Assembly (NCBI RefSeq): GCF_006980715.1
Contig: NZ_SBHN01000001.1
Span: 310,001-374,000, forward strand
DNA from: Telmatospirillum sp. J64-1
GTDB taxonomy: Bacteria > Pseudomonadota > Alphaproteobacteria > Rhodospirillales > Magnetospirillaceae
Length of the DNA stretch: 64,000 nucleotides
Direction: 5' to 3'
In this document: one piece after another, positions 18,295 through 27,008 of the stretch
How the letters are laid out: every line of letters begins with the position of its first letter
How positions within the stretch are numbered: position 1 is the stretch's first letter
The notes under the pieces: generated by a model
What the model was told of the DNA's origin: nothing
What the model saw: only the letters and a program-made list of their open reading frames with translations
Database searches by the model: none
Translations under genes and position numbers: made by a program

Positions 18295-18329
18295 GTACCG
18301 TCCAGTACACTGTACCAGACGATACACTG
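18295..18329. promoter_or_regulatory. Two tandem 18-bp operator-like repeats in the pump/TetR promoter
   Basis: GTACCGTCCAGTACACTG (18295-18312) is followed by GTACCAGACGATACACTG (18312-18329), a direct repeat with a 17-bp period and consensus GTACC...C..TACACTG. It lies in the 194-bp divergent region between the efflux operon and the TetR gene, 30 bases before the regulator start. It is the likely binding site of that TetR protein. Confidence 0.7.
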
Positions 18330-18358
18330 GTGTCGGTGGCTCGGCAAGAGGCTTGTGA

Positions 18359-19015
18359 ATGATCGATAAAGAACAGAAGAAAGCCCCCATCCTGGGGCAG
18401 CGTGGACGGGCGCGCTGCCGGGCGTTGCTCGATGCTGCGGCGAAGTTGTTCGCGGAAAAGGGCTTCGAGAAGACCACCTTGAAGGAAATCCTGGACCAGG
18501 CCGGCGGGTCCCGGACCACCCTTTATGAACAATTCGGCGACAAGGAAGGCCTGTTCCGGGCCATGATGGAAGAGCATTGCTGTCATCTGCAATCGCAATT
18601 AACGGAAGTCCTGCCGAATGAAACCGAGGACCCGGAAGAAGGATTGATCCGCTTCGGGCAGCATTTCGTCCAGACCCTGACCCGCCCGAGTTCTGCCGCG
18701 ATCGTCCGCAGGCTTGTTTCGGAAGGCGGACGAATCCCCGATATCGCCGAGAATTTCCTGAATATCGGCCCGCGAAAGACGGAAAAACGTCTGTCGAGCT
18801 ATCTGAAGCATATGACCGAAGCGGGGAAACTGGCGATCGAGGATCCGGACAAGGCCGCCAAGGGACTGGCCGGGATGATGGTCTGCAACCTGCTGGTTCA
18901 GCGCCTGATCATTCCCGATCAGCCGGTCGATCGGGAATGCGTGAATGCGCATATCCGCTATGTCGTCAGGCTTTTCCTGACAGGCGCCCGGGCAAGACGG
19001 GAAGGGGTCGCCTGA
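18359..19015 (+). CDS. TetR/AcrR-family repressor of the efflux operon
   Basis: The 218-residue protein has an N-terminal TetR helix-turn-helix at about residues 20-65 (AAKLFAEKGFEKTTLKEILD then GSRTTLYEQFGDKEGLF). The C-terminal ligand domain matches the AefR/TetR_C_7 sort, with a pair of cysteines (EEHCCHL near residue 72). It is divergent from the adaptor-pump operon and the shared promoter carries a tandem repeat. Expected function: repression of the pump and of itself, relieved by pump substrates. Confidence 0.93.
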   Translation: MIDKEQKKAPILGQRGRARCRALLDAAAKLFAEKGFEKTTLKEILDQAGGSRTTLYEQFGDKEGLFRAMMEEHCCHLQSQLTEVLPNETEDPEEGLIRFGQHFVQTLTRPSSAAIVRRLVSEGGRIPDIAENFLNIGPRKTEKRLSSYLKHMTEAGKLAIEDPDKAAKGLAGMMVCNLLVQRLIIPDQPVDRECVNAHIRYVVRLFLTGARARREGVA

Positions 19016-19039
19016 TCCTCGTCACGCGGAAGGGTGGGA

Positions 19040-19534
19040 ATGATTGCGATAAAAACTTTCGAGCAGGGACAATGGGACGCCCTCTGGAGCATTCTCCAGC
19101 CGGTCTTCAGGGCGGGCGAAACCTATGCCTTCTCCCCCGATATTTCCGAGCAGGAGGCCTATACGGCCTGGATCGAATATCCGGCGGCCACTTATGTCGC
19201 CGCCGATGAACAGGGCAGGGTTCTCGGCACCTATTACATCAAACCGAACCAGCCGGGCCTTGGCTCCCATGTCTGCAATTGCGGCTATGTCGTCGCCGAG
19301 CAGGCGCGGGGCAAAGGCGTCGCCTCGCTGATGTGCGAGCATTCCCAGCGCGAGGCCGTGGCCCAGGGCTTCCGCGCCATGCAGTTCAATCTGGTGGTGT
19401 CGACCAACGACGTCGCCGTCCGCCTGTGGCAGAAACACGGCTTCGACGTCGTCGGCAGGCTGCCCGGCGCGTTCCGTCATCCCCGGCTCGGCTTCGTCGA
19501 TGCCTTCGTCATGTACAAGTCCCTGACCGGCTGA
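19040..19534 (+). CDS. GNAT-family N-acetyltransferase
   Basis: The start at ATG 19040 is preferred over the GTG six bases earlier on ribosome-site spacing. The 164-residue protein has the GNAT fold; the acetyl-CoA pyrophosphate loop is VVAEQARGKGVASLM near residues 84-98 (Q/RxxGxG/A), and the later motif VRLWQKHGFDVVG is typical. The substrate is not predictable. It lies 24 bases after the TetR gene on the same strand, but nothing else links them. Confidence 0.92.
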   Translation: MIAIKTFEQGQWDALWSILQPVFRAGETYAFSPDISEQEAYTAWIEYPAATYVAADEQGRVLGTYYIKPNQPGLGSHVCNCGYVVAEQARGKGVASLMCEHSQREAVAQGFRAMQFNLVVSTNDVAVRLWQKHGFDVVGRLPGAFRHPRLGFVDAFVMYKSLTG

Positions 19535-19544
19535 GGCCCGTTCC

Positions 19545-19961
19545 TCAAGAAATGGCCGTGGCCAGGGCGCGCAGTTTCTCATCCCCGTCGATCACGCGCG
19601 TCACTTCGTGGACCAGGGCGAGGCGGTCGTTCAAGAGACGCCCGAAAAGATAGACCTCGAGGCGGCTTTCCCGTCCGTCGACATGCGTCACCTCGACAAG
19701 ATGGCGGTCGGCGAGAACGTCTTCGCGCAAGACGGCATCCAGGACGGTGAAGCGAATGGACGAAACCGATGCCGCGACATGCCGGATATGGGCTTCGAAG
19801 GTGCCGCGGTCGCTGAGCTTGCCGTCGGTGATCTGCCTGTAGTCATCGGTGAAGAATTCGCCGATGCAGCCGGGATCTCGGAAGATCTTCTGGAACATCT
19901 GCGCGAGGGCTTCCCGCAGGGAGGGCTCGTCCTGGAAGGACGCGAAGGGATAGGGGCTCAT
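19545..19961 (-). CDS. SnoaL/NTF2-like small protein of unknown function
   Basis: The ATG at 19961 follows AGGAGA and gives 138 residues; the open frame continues upstream across the promoter of the AraC gene but with no ribosome site. The sequence has an NTF2-like profile: an N-terminal helix pair, FFTDDYRQITDGKLSD near residue 36, and a C-terminal sheet. Many relatives are annotated as nuclear transport factor 2 family proteins, with enzymatic or ligand-binding roles. It is divergent from the AraC regulator, which is therefore a candidate regulator. It has no assigned reaction. Confidence 0.8.
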   Translation of the reverse strand: MSPYPFASFQDEPSLREALAQMFQKIFRDPGCIGEFFTDDYRQITDGKLSDRGTFEAHIRHVAASVSSIRFTVLDAVLREDVLADRHLVEVTHVDGRESRLEVYLFGRLLNDRLALVHEVTRVIDGDEKLRALATAIS

Positions 19962-20040
19962 CCTCTGTATCTCCTGGTGAATCCGCTGAGGCCAGGATAG
20001 AAGAAGAGCCTTTGGCCCGCTTTCGAGAAAAGGCCAACAA

Positions 20041-20817
20041 ATGTCCCGTTCCGGCCAAAAGGATTCCATGCCCATGCTGGATGGCTGCACCGCCTTGCGG
20101 ATCCGTCATGACCCCGGTCACCGCACGCTGGAACATGCCCACCGGGAGGGGCAGGTCTTCCTGGTGAAGAAAGGCGCGCTGCTGGTGAATTCCTCGCAGG
20201 GGGCATGGTCGATGCCGCAGGGATATGTCGCCTGGATCCCGCCCGGTCACCAGCATTTCGCGGTTCATTATGGCCGGGTCGAAGTCAGCGGCCTCTATCT
20301 TCCGCCTTCCCTTTGTGCCGGGCTTCCGGAACGTCCTGCGGTCCTCAGGCGGACGGAGGTGCTGTGCGCGGTGCTGGAAAGATTGGCCGTCGGCTTACCG
20401 GAATTGGGCCAGGAAACACGCGGGGCGCATCTCCTGGCCGTTCTGCTGGACGAATTGGCCGAGGCGGAGGAGGAGCCTTTGGCCCTGCCGTCGCCGCGCG
20501 AGGCCCGGCTTGCGAGAATAGCGAAGGCCTTGATGGACGATCCCGCGGAGCATCGTTCCCTGGAGGAACTGGCGCGGGAATTCGCGCTGTCGCGGCGCAC
20601 GCTGTCACGGCTTTTCCGCCAGGAAACGGGCCTGTCCGTCGGGCAATGGCGGCTGAGACGGCGGATGATCGCGGCCATGGGCCTGCTTGCGGAGGGGAAT
20701 TCGGTGACGGAGACCGCCTTCCTGCTCGGCTATGAAAGCAGCAGCGCCTTCATCCAGGCCTTCCGCCGCGTGTTCGGCGTCACGCCATCCCTTTACTGGA
20801 CGAAAACCAAGCCATAG
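20041..20817 (+). CDS. AraC-family transcriptional regulator with cupin sensor
   Basis: The 258-residue protein starts at ATG 20041 after AAAGG. The N-terminal cupin is visible as HEHAHREGQVFLV-type residues near 32-45 and WIPPGHQHFA near 70. The C-terminal double helix-turn-helix covers about residues 160-258 (LEELAREFALSRRTLSRLFR, then YESSSAFIQAFRRVFGVTP). Regulators with this short cupin sense small ligands and commonly control adjacent genes, here the divergent SnoaL-like gene 79 bases away. Confidence 0.92.
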   Translation: MSRSGQKDSMPMLDGCTALRIRHDPGHRTLEHAHREGQVFLVKKGALLVNSSQGAWSMPQGYVAWIPPGHQHFAVHYGRVEVSGLYLPPSLCAGLPERPAVLRRTEVLCAVLERLAVGLPELGQETRGAHLLAVLLDELAEAEEEPLALPSPREARLARIAKALMDDPAEHRSLEELAREFALSRRTLSRLFRQETGLSVGQWRLRRRMIAAMGLLAEGNSVTETAFLLGYESSSAFIQAFRRVFGVTPSLYWTKTKP

Positions 20818-20831
20818 GGGGCCTGTCGGTT

Positions 20832-21593
20832 TCAATCGGGTGAGGCTTGCCGCACGCCTTGCATATTGGCAGGCTGGCTGACCCGCGAGAGGGTCAGGTC
20901 GTAGGAATACCGTCCGGAGGGAAGATAGCTGATCGCGATCAGCTCGCATGTCAGGGACGCATTGCGGTAGCGCCGGGTCAGTTCCAAGGCATGGGAATCG
21001 GCCGGTGCCTGCAGGATTTCCGAATATTCTTCGGGAAGGCCGACGGCGCGCAGGCTCTGGTCGATCCGGGAAATCACGATGCCGTAGCGTTCCTCGATCA
21101 GGGTATAGACCAAGCCGGGATAGGTCTTGATGCTGTCACGGATGTCGCTGTAGGCGTGATCGACATAGACATCCGTCCAGCAGACCGGCACGTCGCTGTT
21201 CTCGACATGCCGTGTCTGGCCGATCCGCAGCCAGCGGCGCCCCGGGCGGTTGTCGAGCCGGCAGGCCAAGCTTTCGTCGGCGACGATATCTTCAAGCAAT
21301 TGGACCTCGCGGCGCGTCGGCCCGGCGAACTGCAACTGGTCGCCGCTGGCCACCATGCTGTGCACGTAGATCGGCGCCGGTTCGGAGGCTTCGATGCGTG
21401 TGCCGGAACCGCGCCGCCTGCTGATGATGCCGAGCCCTTGCAGATGTGACAAGGCCGCCCGCACCGTCGAGCGGCTGACGCCGTATTTCTTCGCCAGCAT
21501 CAATTCACTGGGCAGAAAGGATCCAACCGGATCATGTCCGGCCTTGATCTCCGCCATGATCACCTCGGCGACATCAAGGTAACGCAGGCTCAT
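20832..21593 (-). CDS. GntR-family regulator, HutC/UTRA type
   Basis: The ATG at 21593 follows AGGAAA and gives 253 residues. Two earlier in-frame ATG codons (at 21623 and 21656) exist but have poorer ribosome sites. The winged helix is at residues 10-75 (LPSELMLAKKYGVSRSTVRAAL) and the UTRA domain at 95-245. UTRA regulators sense amino-acid or sugar derivatives. It is divergent from the TRAP transporter operon, and the shared promoter has GTACG repeats. It likely represses uptake and breakdown of the TRAP substrate. Confidence 0.92.
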   Translation of the reverse strand: MSLRYLDVAEVIMAEIKAGHDPVGSFLPSELMLAKKYGVSRSTVRAALSHLQGLGIISRRRGSGTRIEASEPAPIYVHSMVASGDQLQFAGPTRREVQLLEDIVADESLACRLDNRPGRRWLRIGQTRHVENSDVPVCWTDVYVDHAYSDIRDSIKTYPGLVYTLIEERYGIVISRIDQSLRAVGLPEEYSEILQAPADSHALELTRRYRNASLTCELIAISYLPSGRYSYDLTLSRVSQPANMQGVRQASPD

Positions 21594-21712
21594 AAGTCGT
21601 TTTCCTGTAGCTCTCCCGGCCATGCGCCCGGCACCGGTCGGGGAACGGTCTTCCATCATTGGCAACCCGGTATAGGAGGAGCGCATGGGCTTGACAAGCG
21701 TAACAGATCGTG

Positions 21713-21739
21713 AAAAGTACGTACCAATTAAAAAGTACG
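21713..21739. promoter_or_regulatory. AAAAGTACG direct repeats and GTACGTAC palindrome, candidate UTRA-regulator operator
   Basis: AAAAGTACG occurs at 21713-21721 and 21731-21739, 18 bases apart. The first forms the palindrome GTACGTAC with the following bases. The site lies between the GntR gene and the TRAP permease, just downstream of a TTGACA hexamer at 21691. Binding there would block the rightward promoter. Confidence 0.55.
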
Positions 21740-21790
21740 AACAACTTGGCGCTGGAAAAAGCGCCGACGCTTAACCGAGGGAGGGGCGTG

Positions 21791-23917
21791 ATGCCGGACC
21801 GGGGAAGTGTAGGGAGTGTGACGGAGACGCAGCCTGTGCCCGCAGTGGACCAGGCGGCGGTCGAAAAGGCAGAGGAATACGAGTACGAAGGCGATAAGCG
21901 CCTCCTGGGCCCGTGGCTCGGGCGCATGGTCTACGTGCTGTGCATCGGCTATTCCCTCTTTCACCTCGCTATCCTCAATTACATCGCCATCGACGAGTGG
22001 GTCTATCGCGTCCTGCATGTCAATATCGGCGCAGTGATCGCCTTCGCCCTGCTGAGGGGATGGCGGAAAGAACGCAAGGACCGCATCCCGGTCTGGGATT
22101 GGCTGCTTGCCTTTGCCGCCATCGGGTGCAGCGCCTATATCGTCTTCGAATACGAATCCCTGATCATGCGGACCGGCGTCATCACGACGACGGCCGATGT
22201 CGTGACCGGCCTGGTCGGGACCTTGCTGGTGGTCGAGTTCGCCCGCCGGGTGTCCGGGCTGATCCTGCCCATCATCGCCGCCGTCTTCGTGGCCTATGTC
22301 TTCGTCGGTCAGTATCTGCCGGGGGTCCTGCACCATAGCGGCTTCGAATTCGGCAATTTCTTCTCCTTCATCTATAGCCAGGAAGGCATCTTCGGCATCA
22401 CCGCCGCGGCCTCGTCCCGCTATATCATCCTGTTCGTCGCCTTCGCCGTGTTCCTGCAAGCCTGCGGGGCGGGCGAATACTTCATGCGCTTGGCGATGGC
22501 GCTGTTCGGCTGGACGCGCGGCGGGCCGGGGAAGGTCGCGGTGGTGTCGGGGCTGCTGTTCGGGACGGTGAGCGGATCGGCGGTCGCCAATGTCGTGGCC
22601 TCGGGCACCTTCACGATCCCGATGATGCGTCGCGCGGGTTATCCGCGCGCGACGGCCGGGGCGATCGAGGCGACGTCCTCGACCGGCGGGCAGTTGGCGC
22701 CACCGGTCATGGGGGCGGGCGCCTTTATCATGGCCGAGATCACCGGCATTCCCTATTCCGATATCGTCGTCGCGGCGATCCTGCCCTGCCTGCTGTTCTA
22801 CATCGCCGTCTTCGCGAGCGTCGACTTGCAGGCGATCCGGCATGGCGTGCACGGCCTGCCGCGTTCCGAGCTGCCGCCCTTGAAGTCGCTGGGCCGCGAC
22901 GTCCTGCTGCTGCTGCCGCTGATCGTGCTGCTCTACATCCTTTTGTCCGGCTACTCGATCATCGCGGCCGGAACCTGGGGCGTGGCCTCGACCCTGCTGG
23001 TCCTGCTGGCGACGCGGATGAACCTGCCTTCCGTCGTGCTCGCCGGGCCGCTGCTGCTGTACATCTTCCTGCCGCTGAGCGGCCTCGCCATCAATCAGGC
23101 CGGGCTTTATGCCTCACTTTTGGGTGCAGCCTTCGTGCTTGCAGCGGGCCTGTGGATGCGCGGCTTCGGCGGGGCGCTCACCGCCCTGCGCGAGATGTCG
23201 CGGATCGTGGCCGACGGCTTGGCCGATACGGCGCAGCGCAGCCTCCAGCTCATCGCGGTGATGGCCTGCGCGGGGATCGTTGTCGGCGTGCTGGGCCTGA
23301 CCGGCCTGGGCGGACGCTTCTCTTCGCTGCTGATCTCGGTGGCGGGGAACAGCCAGTTCATCGCTTTCGGCTTGGCGATGTTCATTTCCATCCTGCTCGG
23401 CATGGGCATGCCGACCACCGCGGCTTATGCCATCGCCGCCTCGGTCGTCGCCCCGGCCCTGCAATTGCTGGGGGTGGAGCCGCTGCCCGCGCATATGTTC
23501 GTGTTCTATTGCGCGGTGATCTCGGCCGTGACGCCGCCCGTCGCCATCGCCGCCTTTGCCGCCTCGGCCATTGCTGAAAGCAAGCCCTTCGATACGGCGC
23601 TCCAGGCCATGCGCTTCGGCATCGGTGCCTTCGTTGTGCCCTTCCTCTTCTACTCCAGCCCGGAAATCCTGGTCGGCGGTGATCCCTTGGTGGTGACGCG
23701 GATCTTCCTGACCGCGACGGCGGGCGTGGTGCTGCTGGCAATGGCAGGGGAGGGTCGGCTGTTCGGCGAGATCGGCTGGCCGACGCGGATCGTCCTGGCG
23801 ATCGCGGCGGGCCTGCTGATCCTGGGCGGCTCGACCACCGATCTGTTCGGTGCGGGTCTGGCCGGCCTGCTGGCACTGTGGCGCTTCCAGGTCAAGCGGC
23901 GTGCAGCCGCAGCCTGA
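21791..23917 (+). CDS. TRAP transporter fused permease (4TM/12TM, TAXI class)
   Basis: The ATG at 21791 follows GAGGGAGGGG and gives 708 residues; an earlier codon at 21710 lies inside the operator and is not used. The N-terminal 45 residues are charged and cytoplasmic, then a DctQ-like four-helix part leads into a DctM-like domain with many helices. TRAP-specific segments are GTVSGSAVANVVASGTFTIP (about 258-277) and GMGMPTTAAYAIAASVVAPA. Fused permeases go with TAXI-type binding proteins, such as the one encoded next. It imports an organic anion driven by Na+ or H+. Confidence 0.95.
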   Translation: MPDRGSVGSVTETQPVPAVDQAAVEKAEEYEYEGDKRLLGPWLGRMVYVLCIGYSLFHLAILNYIAIDEWVYRVLHVNIGAVIAFALLRGWRKERKDRIPVWDWLLAFAAIGCSAYIVFEYESLIMRTGVITTTADVVTGLVGTLLVVEFARRVSGLILPIIAAVFVAYVFVGQYLPGVLHHSGFEFGNFFSFIYSQEGIFGITAAASSRYIILFVAFAVFLQACGAGEYFMRLAMALFGWTRGGPGKVAVVSGLLFGTVSGSAVANVVASGTFTIPMMRRAGYPRATAGAIEATSSTGGQLAPPVMGAGAFIMAEITGIPYSDIVVAAILPCLLFYIAVFASVDLQAIRHGVHGLPRSELPPLKSLGRDVLLLLPLIVLLYILLSGYSIIAAGTWGVASTLLVLLATRMNLPSVVLAGPLLLYIFLPLSGLAINQAGLYASLLGAAFVLAAGLWMRGFGGALTALREMSRIVADGLADTAQRSLQLIAVMACAGIVVGVLGLTGLGGRFSSLLISVAGNSQFIAFGLAMFISILLGMGMPTTAAYAIAASVVAPALQLLGVEPLPAHMFVFYCAVISAVTPPVAIAAFAASAIAESKPFDTALQAMRFGIGAFVVPFLFYSSPEILVGGDPLVVTRIFLTATAGVVLLAMAGEGRLFGEIGWPTRIVLAIAAGLLILGGSTTDLFGAGLAGLLALWRFQVKRRAAAA

Positions 23918-23956
23918 AGCGCAGAACAGAATTATTCAAAAAAGGGAGAAAACACT

Positions 23957-24940
23957 ATGACCAAGTCCAAATGGGTCCTTGCCGCCGCCTTGGTGGCCGC
24001 GACCTTCACCGCTCCGGCCCAGGCCCAGGAGCGCCCCCGTTCGCTCACCATCGCAACGGCCTCGGCCGGTGGGGTCTACGCCGTCTATGGCGAGGGCATG
24101 GCATCGCTGATCAGTGACGTGGTCGGCATCGCCACCTCGACCCGCCAGACCCAAGGGCCGAACCAGAACCTGGTCCTCATGCAGACCGGCCAGGTCCAGT
24201 TGGGCATGGTCACCACCGGCCCGGCTTTCGAGGCCTGGACCGGCGACCTCGAACTCAATCCCGGGGTCGAGCATCGGAACGTGCGGGCGCTGTTCACCAT
24301 GTATCCGACGCCGTTCCAGATGATCACGCTGAAGGGAACGGGCATCCAGTCGATGAACGATTTCCAGGGCAAGCGCATCGGGGCCGGTCCCCGGGCCGGT
24401 ACGGGCGGAACCTATTGGCCGCGCTGGATCAACGATCTGGGGATTTCGGCCAATTACCAATACGGCCCGATCGGCGACCAGGCCTCGCAGCTGGCCGACG
24501 GCCGTCTCGACGCCATCGTGACCGCCGGCGGCATCCCGCATCCCTCCTTCTCGGAACTGGAGACGACGCAGGACGTCACCATCCTGGGTCTTTCCGACGC
24601 GGACATCCAGGGGATCGCCGCGAAGAATCCCTATGCCGTCGAATTCACCATTCCCCAGGACACCTATCGGTCCCTGCAAGGCGACCTGAAGAGCGTGGCG
24701 ATGTGGAACGTGATGGCGTCTAGCAAGGACCTGCCCGAGGAAGTGGCCTACGAGATCGTCAAGGCGGTCTTCGAGAACCATGACCGCTTGGTCAAGACCC
24801 ATGCCTCGGCCCGCGACACGGTTCCGGAAAACATCGTCCACAACACCGTGCTGCCGCTCCATCCCGGTGCGGTCCGCTATTACCGGGAAGCGGGCATCGA
24901 AATCCCCGAGGGCCTGCTTCCCCCTGAAATGAAGGAGTAA
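23957..24940 (+). CDS. TRAP transporter TAXI-family solute-binding protein
   Basis: The 327-residue protein has a Sec signal (hydrophobic core 7-20, cleavage about AQA at 24-26). The TAXI family features follow: TIATASAGGVYAVYGEGMA near residue 33 and the IGAGPRAGTGGT segment near 142. It captures the substrate in the periplasm for the fused permease encoded 39 bases upstream. The lyase gene follows 8 bases later, so the three form one operon. The ligand is unknown; a dicarboxylate or amino-acid-like compound would suit the lyase. Confidence 0.95.
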   Translation: MTKSKWVLAAALVAATFTAPAQAQERPRSLTIATASAGGVYAVYGEGMASLISDVVGIATSTRQTQGPNQNLVLMQTGQVQLGMVTTGPAFEAWTGDLELNPGVEHRNVRALFTMYPTPFQMITLKGTGIQSMNDFQGKRIGAGPRAGTGGTYWPRWINDLGISANYQYGPIGDQASQLADGRLDAIVTAGGIPHPSFSELETTQDVTILGLSDADIQGIAAKNPYAVEFTIPQDTYRSLQGDLKSVAMWNVMASSKDLPEEVAYEIVKAVFENHDRLVKTHASARDTVPENIVHNTVLPLHPGAVRYYREAGIEIPEGLLPPEMKE

Positions 24941-24948
24941 GAGGGCCT

Positions 24949-26292
24949 ATGGCACTCGATCCTATGGAATTCGGCATCCTCTCGGCGACGGAGAGCTATC
25001 GTCAGGCAAGGGCGATGTTCTCCGAGCAGACGACGGTGGCGGCCCATTTGCGATTTGAAGCCGCGCTGGCCCGGGCGGAAGCCCGGGCGGGCGTCATTCC
25101 CCAGGACGCTGCGGAAAGGATCGAGGCGGCATGCCGCCTCGATCTCATCGACCTCGACCTGCTGCGCAAGGAAGCCGGGATCGTCGGCTATCCCATCGTC
25201 CCCCTGGTCCGCCAGCTGGCGCGGCTGAGCGGGGAGGCCGGGGGCTGGGTCCATTGGGGGGCGACGACCCAGGATGTCATGGATTCCGGATTGATGCTGC
25301 AGGCCCGCGATGGCCTGGACCTCGTTCTTGAACGCCTCGAATCCGTCTGCGCCAATCTGCGTGACCTCGTCCTCCGTCACCGGGATACGGTGATGGTGGG
25401 CCGCTCCAAGATCCAGCACGCGGCCCCGATCACCTTCGGCTACAAGGCGGCCGTCTGGCTGTCGCAGATCGAACGGAGCCGCGACAAGCTGGCCCATCTG
25501 CGCCGACACGGCCTGATGCTGCAATTCGGCGGAGCGGTCGGCACCCTGGCCGCCCTGGGCGAGAGCGGACTGAAGGTCCGCAGCCTCCTGGCGGAGGAAT
25601 TGGGGCTGACCGAACCGCCGATCACCTGGCATGTGGCGCGGGATGCGTTGTCGGACCTCGTCTATGCCCTGGCCATGGTCAACGGCTCCCTGGCGAAGAT
25701 GGGAATCGACGTCGCCCTGATGATGGCGACCGAGACCGACGAGGTGCGCGAACCCTTCGTCCCCGGACGGGGCACCAGCAGCACCATGCCGCAGAAGCGC
25801 AACCCGGTCTTGAGCGAGGCTCTGATCTCCTCGGCCAAGGCGTCGCGGGAAGGCGTTTCCCTGATGCTCGATGCCATGGTGCAGGATCACGAGCGGGCCT
25901 CGATGATCGCCCATCTCGAACTCCGCGCCGTGGCCCAGGGCGTGATGCTGGCTGCCGGCGCGGCGGATATCGCCGCGATGCTGACCGGCGGGCTGGAAGT
26001 GAATGTCGAGAAGATGCGTACCAATTTCGATGTCACCAAGGGCTTGGTGATGGCGGAAGCGGCCATGATGGGACTGGCGCGCGAGGTCGGGCGCGACAAG
26101 GCGCATGAGCTTGTCCATCACGCCTGCCACGAAGCCAGCCGGAACAATGCCCCGCTGCCCGAAACCTTGGCAAAAACCCTGGCGGAATGCCCCGGGATTC
26201 CCGCCGCGAGCCTGCGCGACGTCTGGCAACCGGAAAGCTATCTGGGGGTCGGGCGGCAGATGGCCGACCGGGTGCTGGACCGCCAGAAGTAA
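24949..26292 (+). CDS. Fumarase/aspartase superfamily lyase (PcaB/adenylosuccinate lyase-like)
   Basis: The 447-residue protein carries the superfamily signature GTSSTMPQKRNPV near residues 281-293 and the catalytic-region motifs QDVMDSGL near 102 and TFGYKAAVW near 163. Superfamily members eliminate an amine or carboxylate from a succinyl group, giving fumarate; PcaB cycloisomerase is a relative. It is most like the PcaB/PurB end, but the gene is in a TRAP transporter operon, not a protocatechuate or purine operon. It probably acts on the transported substrate. No specific substrate can be named. Confidence 0.88.
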   Translation: MALDPMEFGILSATESYRQARAMFSEQTTVAAHLRFEAALARAEARAGVIPQDAAERIEAACRLDLIDLDLLRKEAGIVGYPIVPLVRQLARLSGEAGGWVHWGATTQDVMDSGLMLQARDGLDLVLERLESVCANLRDLVLRHRDTVMVGRSKIQHAAPITFGYKAAVWLSQIERSRDKLAHLRRHGLMLQFGGAVGTLAALGESGLKVRSLLAEELGLTEPPITWHVARDALSDLVYALAMVNGSLAKMGIDVALMMATETDEVREPFVPGRGTSSTMPQKRNPVLSEALISSAKASREGVSLMLDAMVQDHERASMIAHLELRAVAQGVMLAAGAADIAAMLTGGLEVNVEKMRTNFDVTKGLVMAEAAMMGLAREVGRDKAHELVHHACHEASRNNAPLPETLAKTLAECPGIPAASLRDVWQPESYLGVGRQMADRVLDRQK

Positions 26293-26306
26293 GGAGCCGC
26301 AAGCAG

Positions 26307-26948
26307 ATGAAAACCATCCTCGCCTTCGGAGACAGCCTGACCTGGGGCACCGATCCCGTGGCGGGCGGCCGCCATCGGTTCGAGGACCGCTGGCCCAGCG
26401 TGCTGGAAGCCGAACTGGGCGGCGGCTATCGCGTGATTCCCGAAGGACTCAGCGGCCGGACGACCGCCTTCGACGACCTGACGGTCGCCTTCGAGCGCAA
26501 CGGGGCGAAGGCGTTGCCGATGCTGCTTGCCTCTCACGCGCCGCTGGACCTGATCATCATCATGCTGGGGTCGAACGACCTGAAGGCCTATATCAGCCCG
26601 ACGGTCCACGGCGCGGCGGCGGGGATGGGGCGGTTGGTCGAGATCGTCCGCAGCTTCCCCTATGCCTGGGGTATGACCGCCCCACGGATCATGATCGTCT
26701 CGCCCCCGCATTTCTGTTACCGCGACGGCGGCGAGGGCCCACCGGCGGGCCGTCTGGTTCCCGAATCTCACAAGCTGGCCGCGGCCTACCGCGCGCTCGC
26801 CGAGACACGCGGCTGCACATTCTTTGACGCGGCGACGGTCGCAGCGGCTTGTCCCATCGACGGCGTGCATCTCGACGCGGCCAATACGCGGGCCATCGGA
26901 AAGGCGCTGGCCGCCCCTGTCCGGGCCCTGCTGGGAGAAACGGCCTGA
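26307..26948 (+). CDS. SGNH/GDSL hydrolase, MsAcT-like esterase/acyltransferase
   Basis: The ATG at 26307 gives 213 residues without a signal peptide. The SGNH blocks are clear: FGDSLTWGTDP (Ser at 10), EGLSGRTT (Gly), LGSNDLKAY (Asn) and DGVHLD (Asp/His). The pattern matches the cytoplasmic acyltransferase/esterase group typified by the Mycobacterium smegmatis MsAcT enzyme, with TWG and EGL(S)xRTT in common. It follows the lyase by 14 bases in the TRAP operon, which suggests deacylation of the imported compound or its product. Confidence 0.9.
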   Translation: MKTILAFGDSLTWGTDPVAGGRHRFEDRWPSVLEAELGGGYRVIPEGLSGRTTAFDDLTVAFERNGAKALPMLLASHAPLDLIIIMLGSNDLKAYISPTVHGAAAGMGRLVEIVRSFPYAWGMTAPRIMIVSPPHFCYRDGGEGPPAGRLVPESHKLAAAYRALAETRGCTFFDAATVAAACPIDGVHLDAANTRAIGKALAAPVRALLGETA

Positions 26949-26982
26949 ACCGTGATACGGGCAACCGGCATCACGGTTCAGG
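26944..26982. terminator. Bidirectional terminator-like hairpin
   Basis: A 13-bp perfect inverted repeat CCTGAACCGTGAT/ATCACGGTTCAGG with a 13-base loop overlaps the SGNH stop region and sits between convergent operons ending at 26948 and 27009. Confidence 0.8.
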
Positions 26983-27008
26983 TTCATCCATAAGCCTCTT
27001 GCCCGGAC

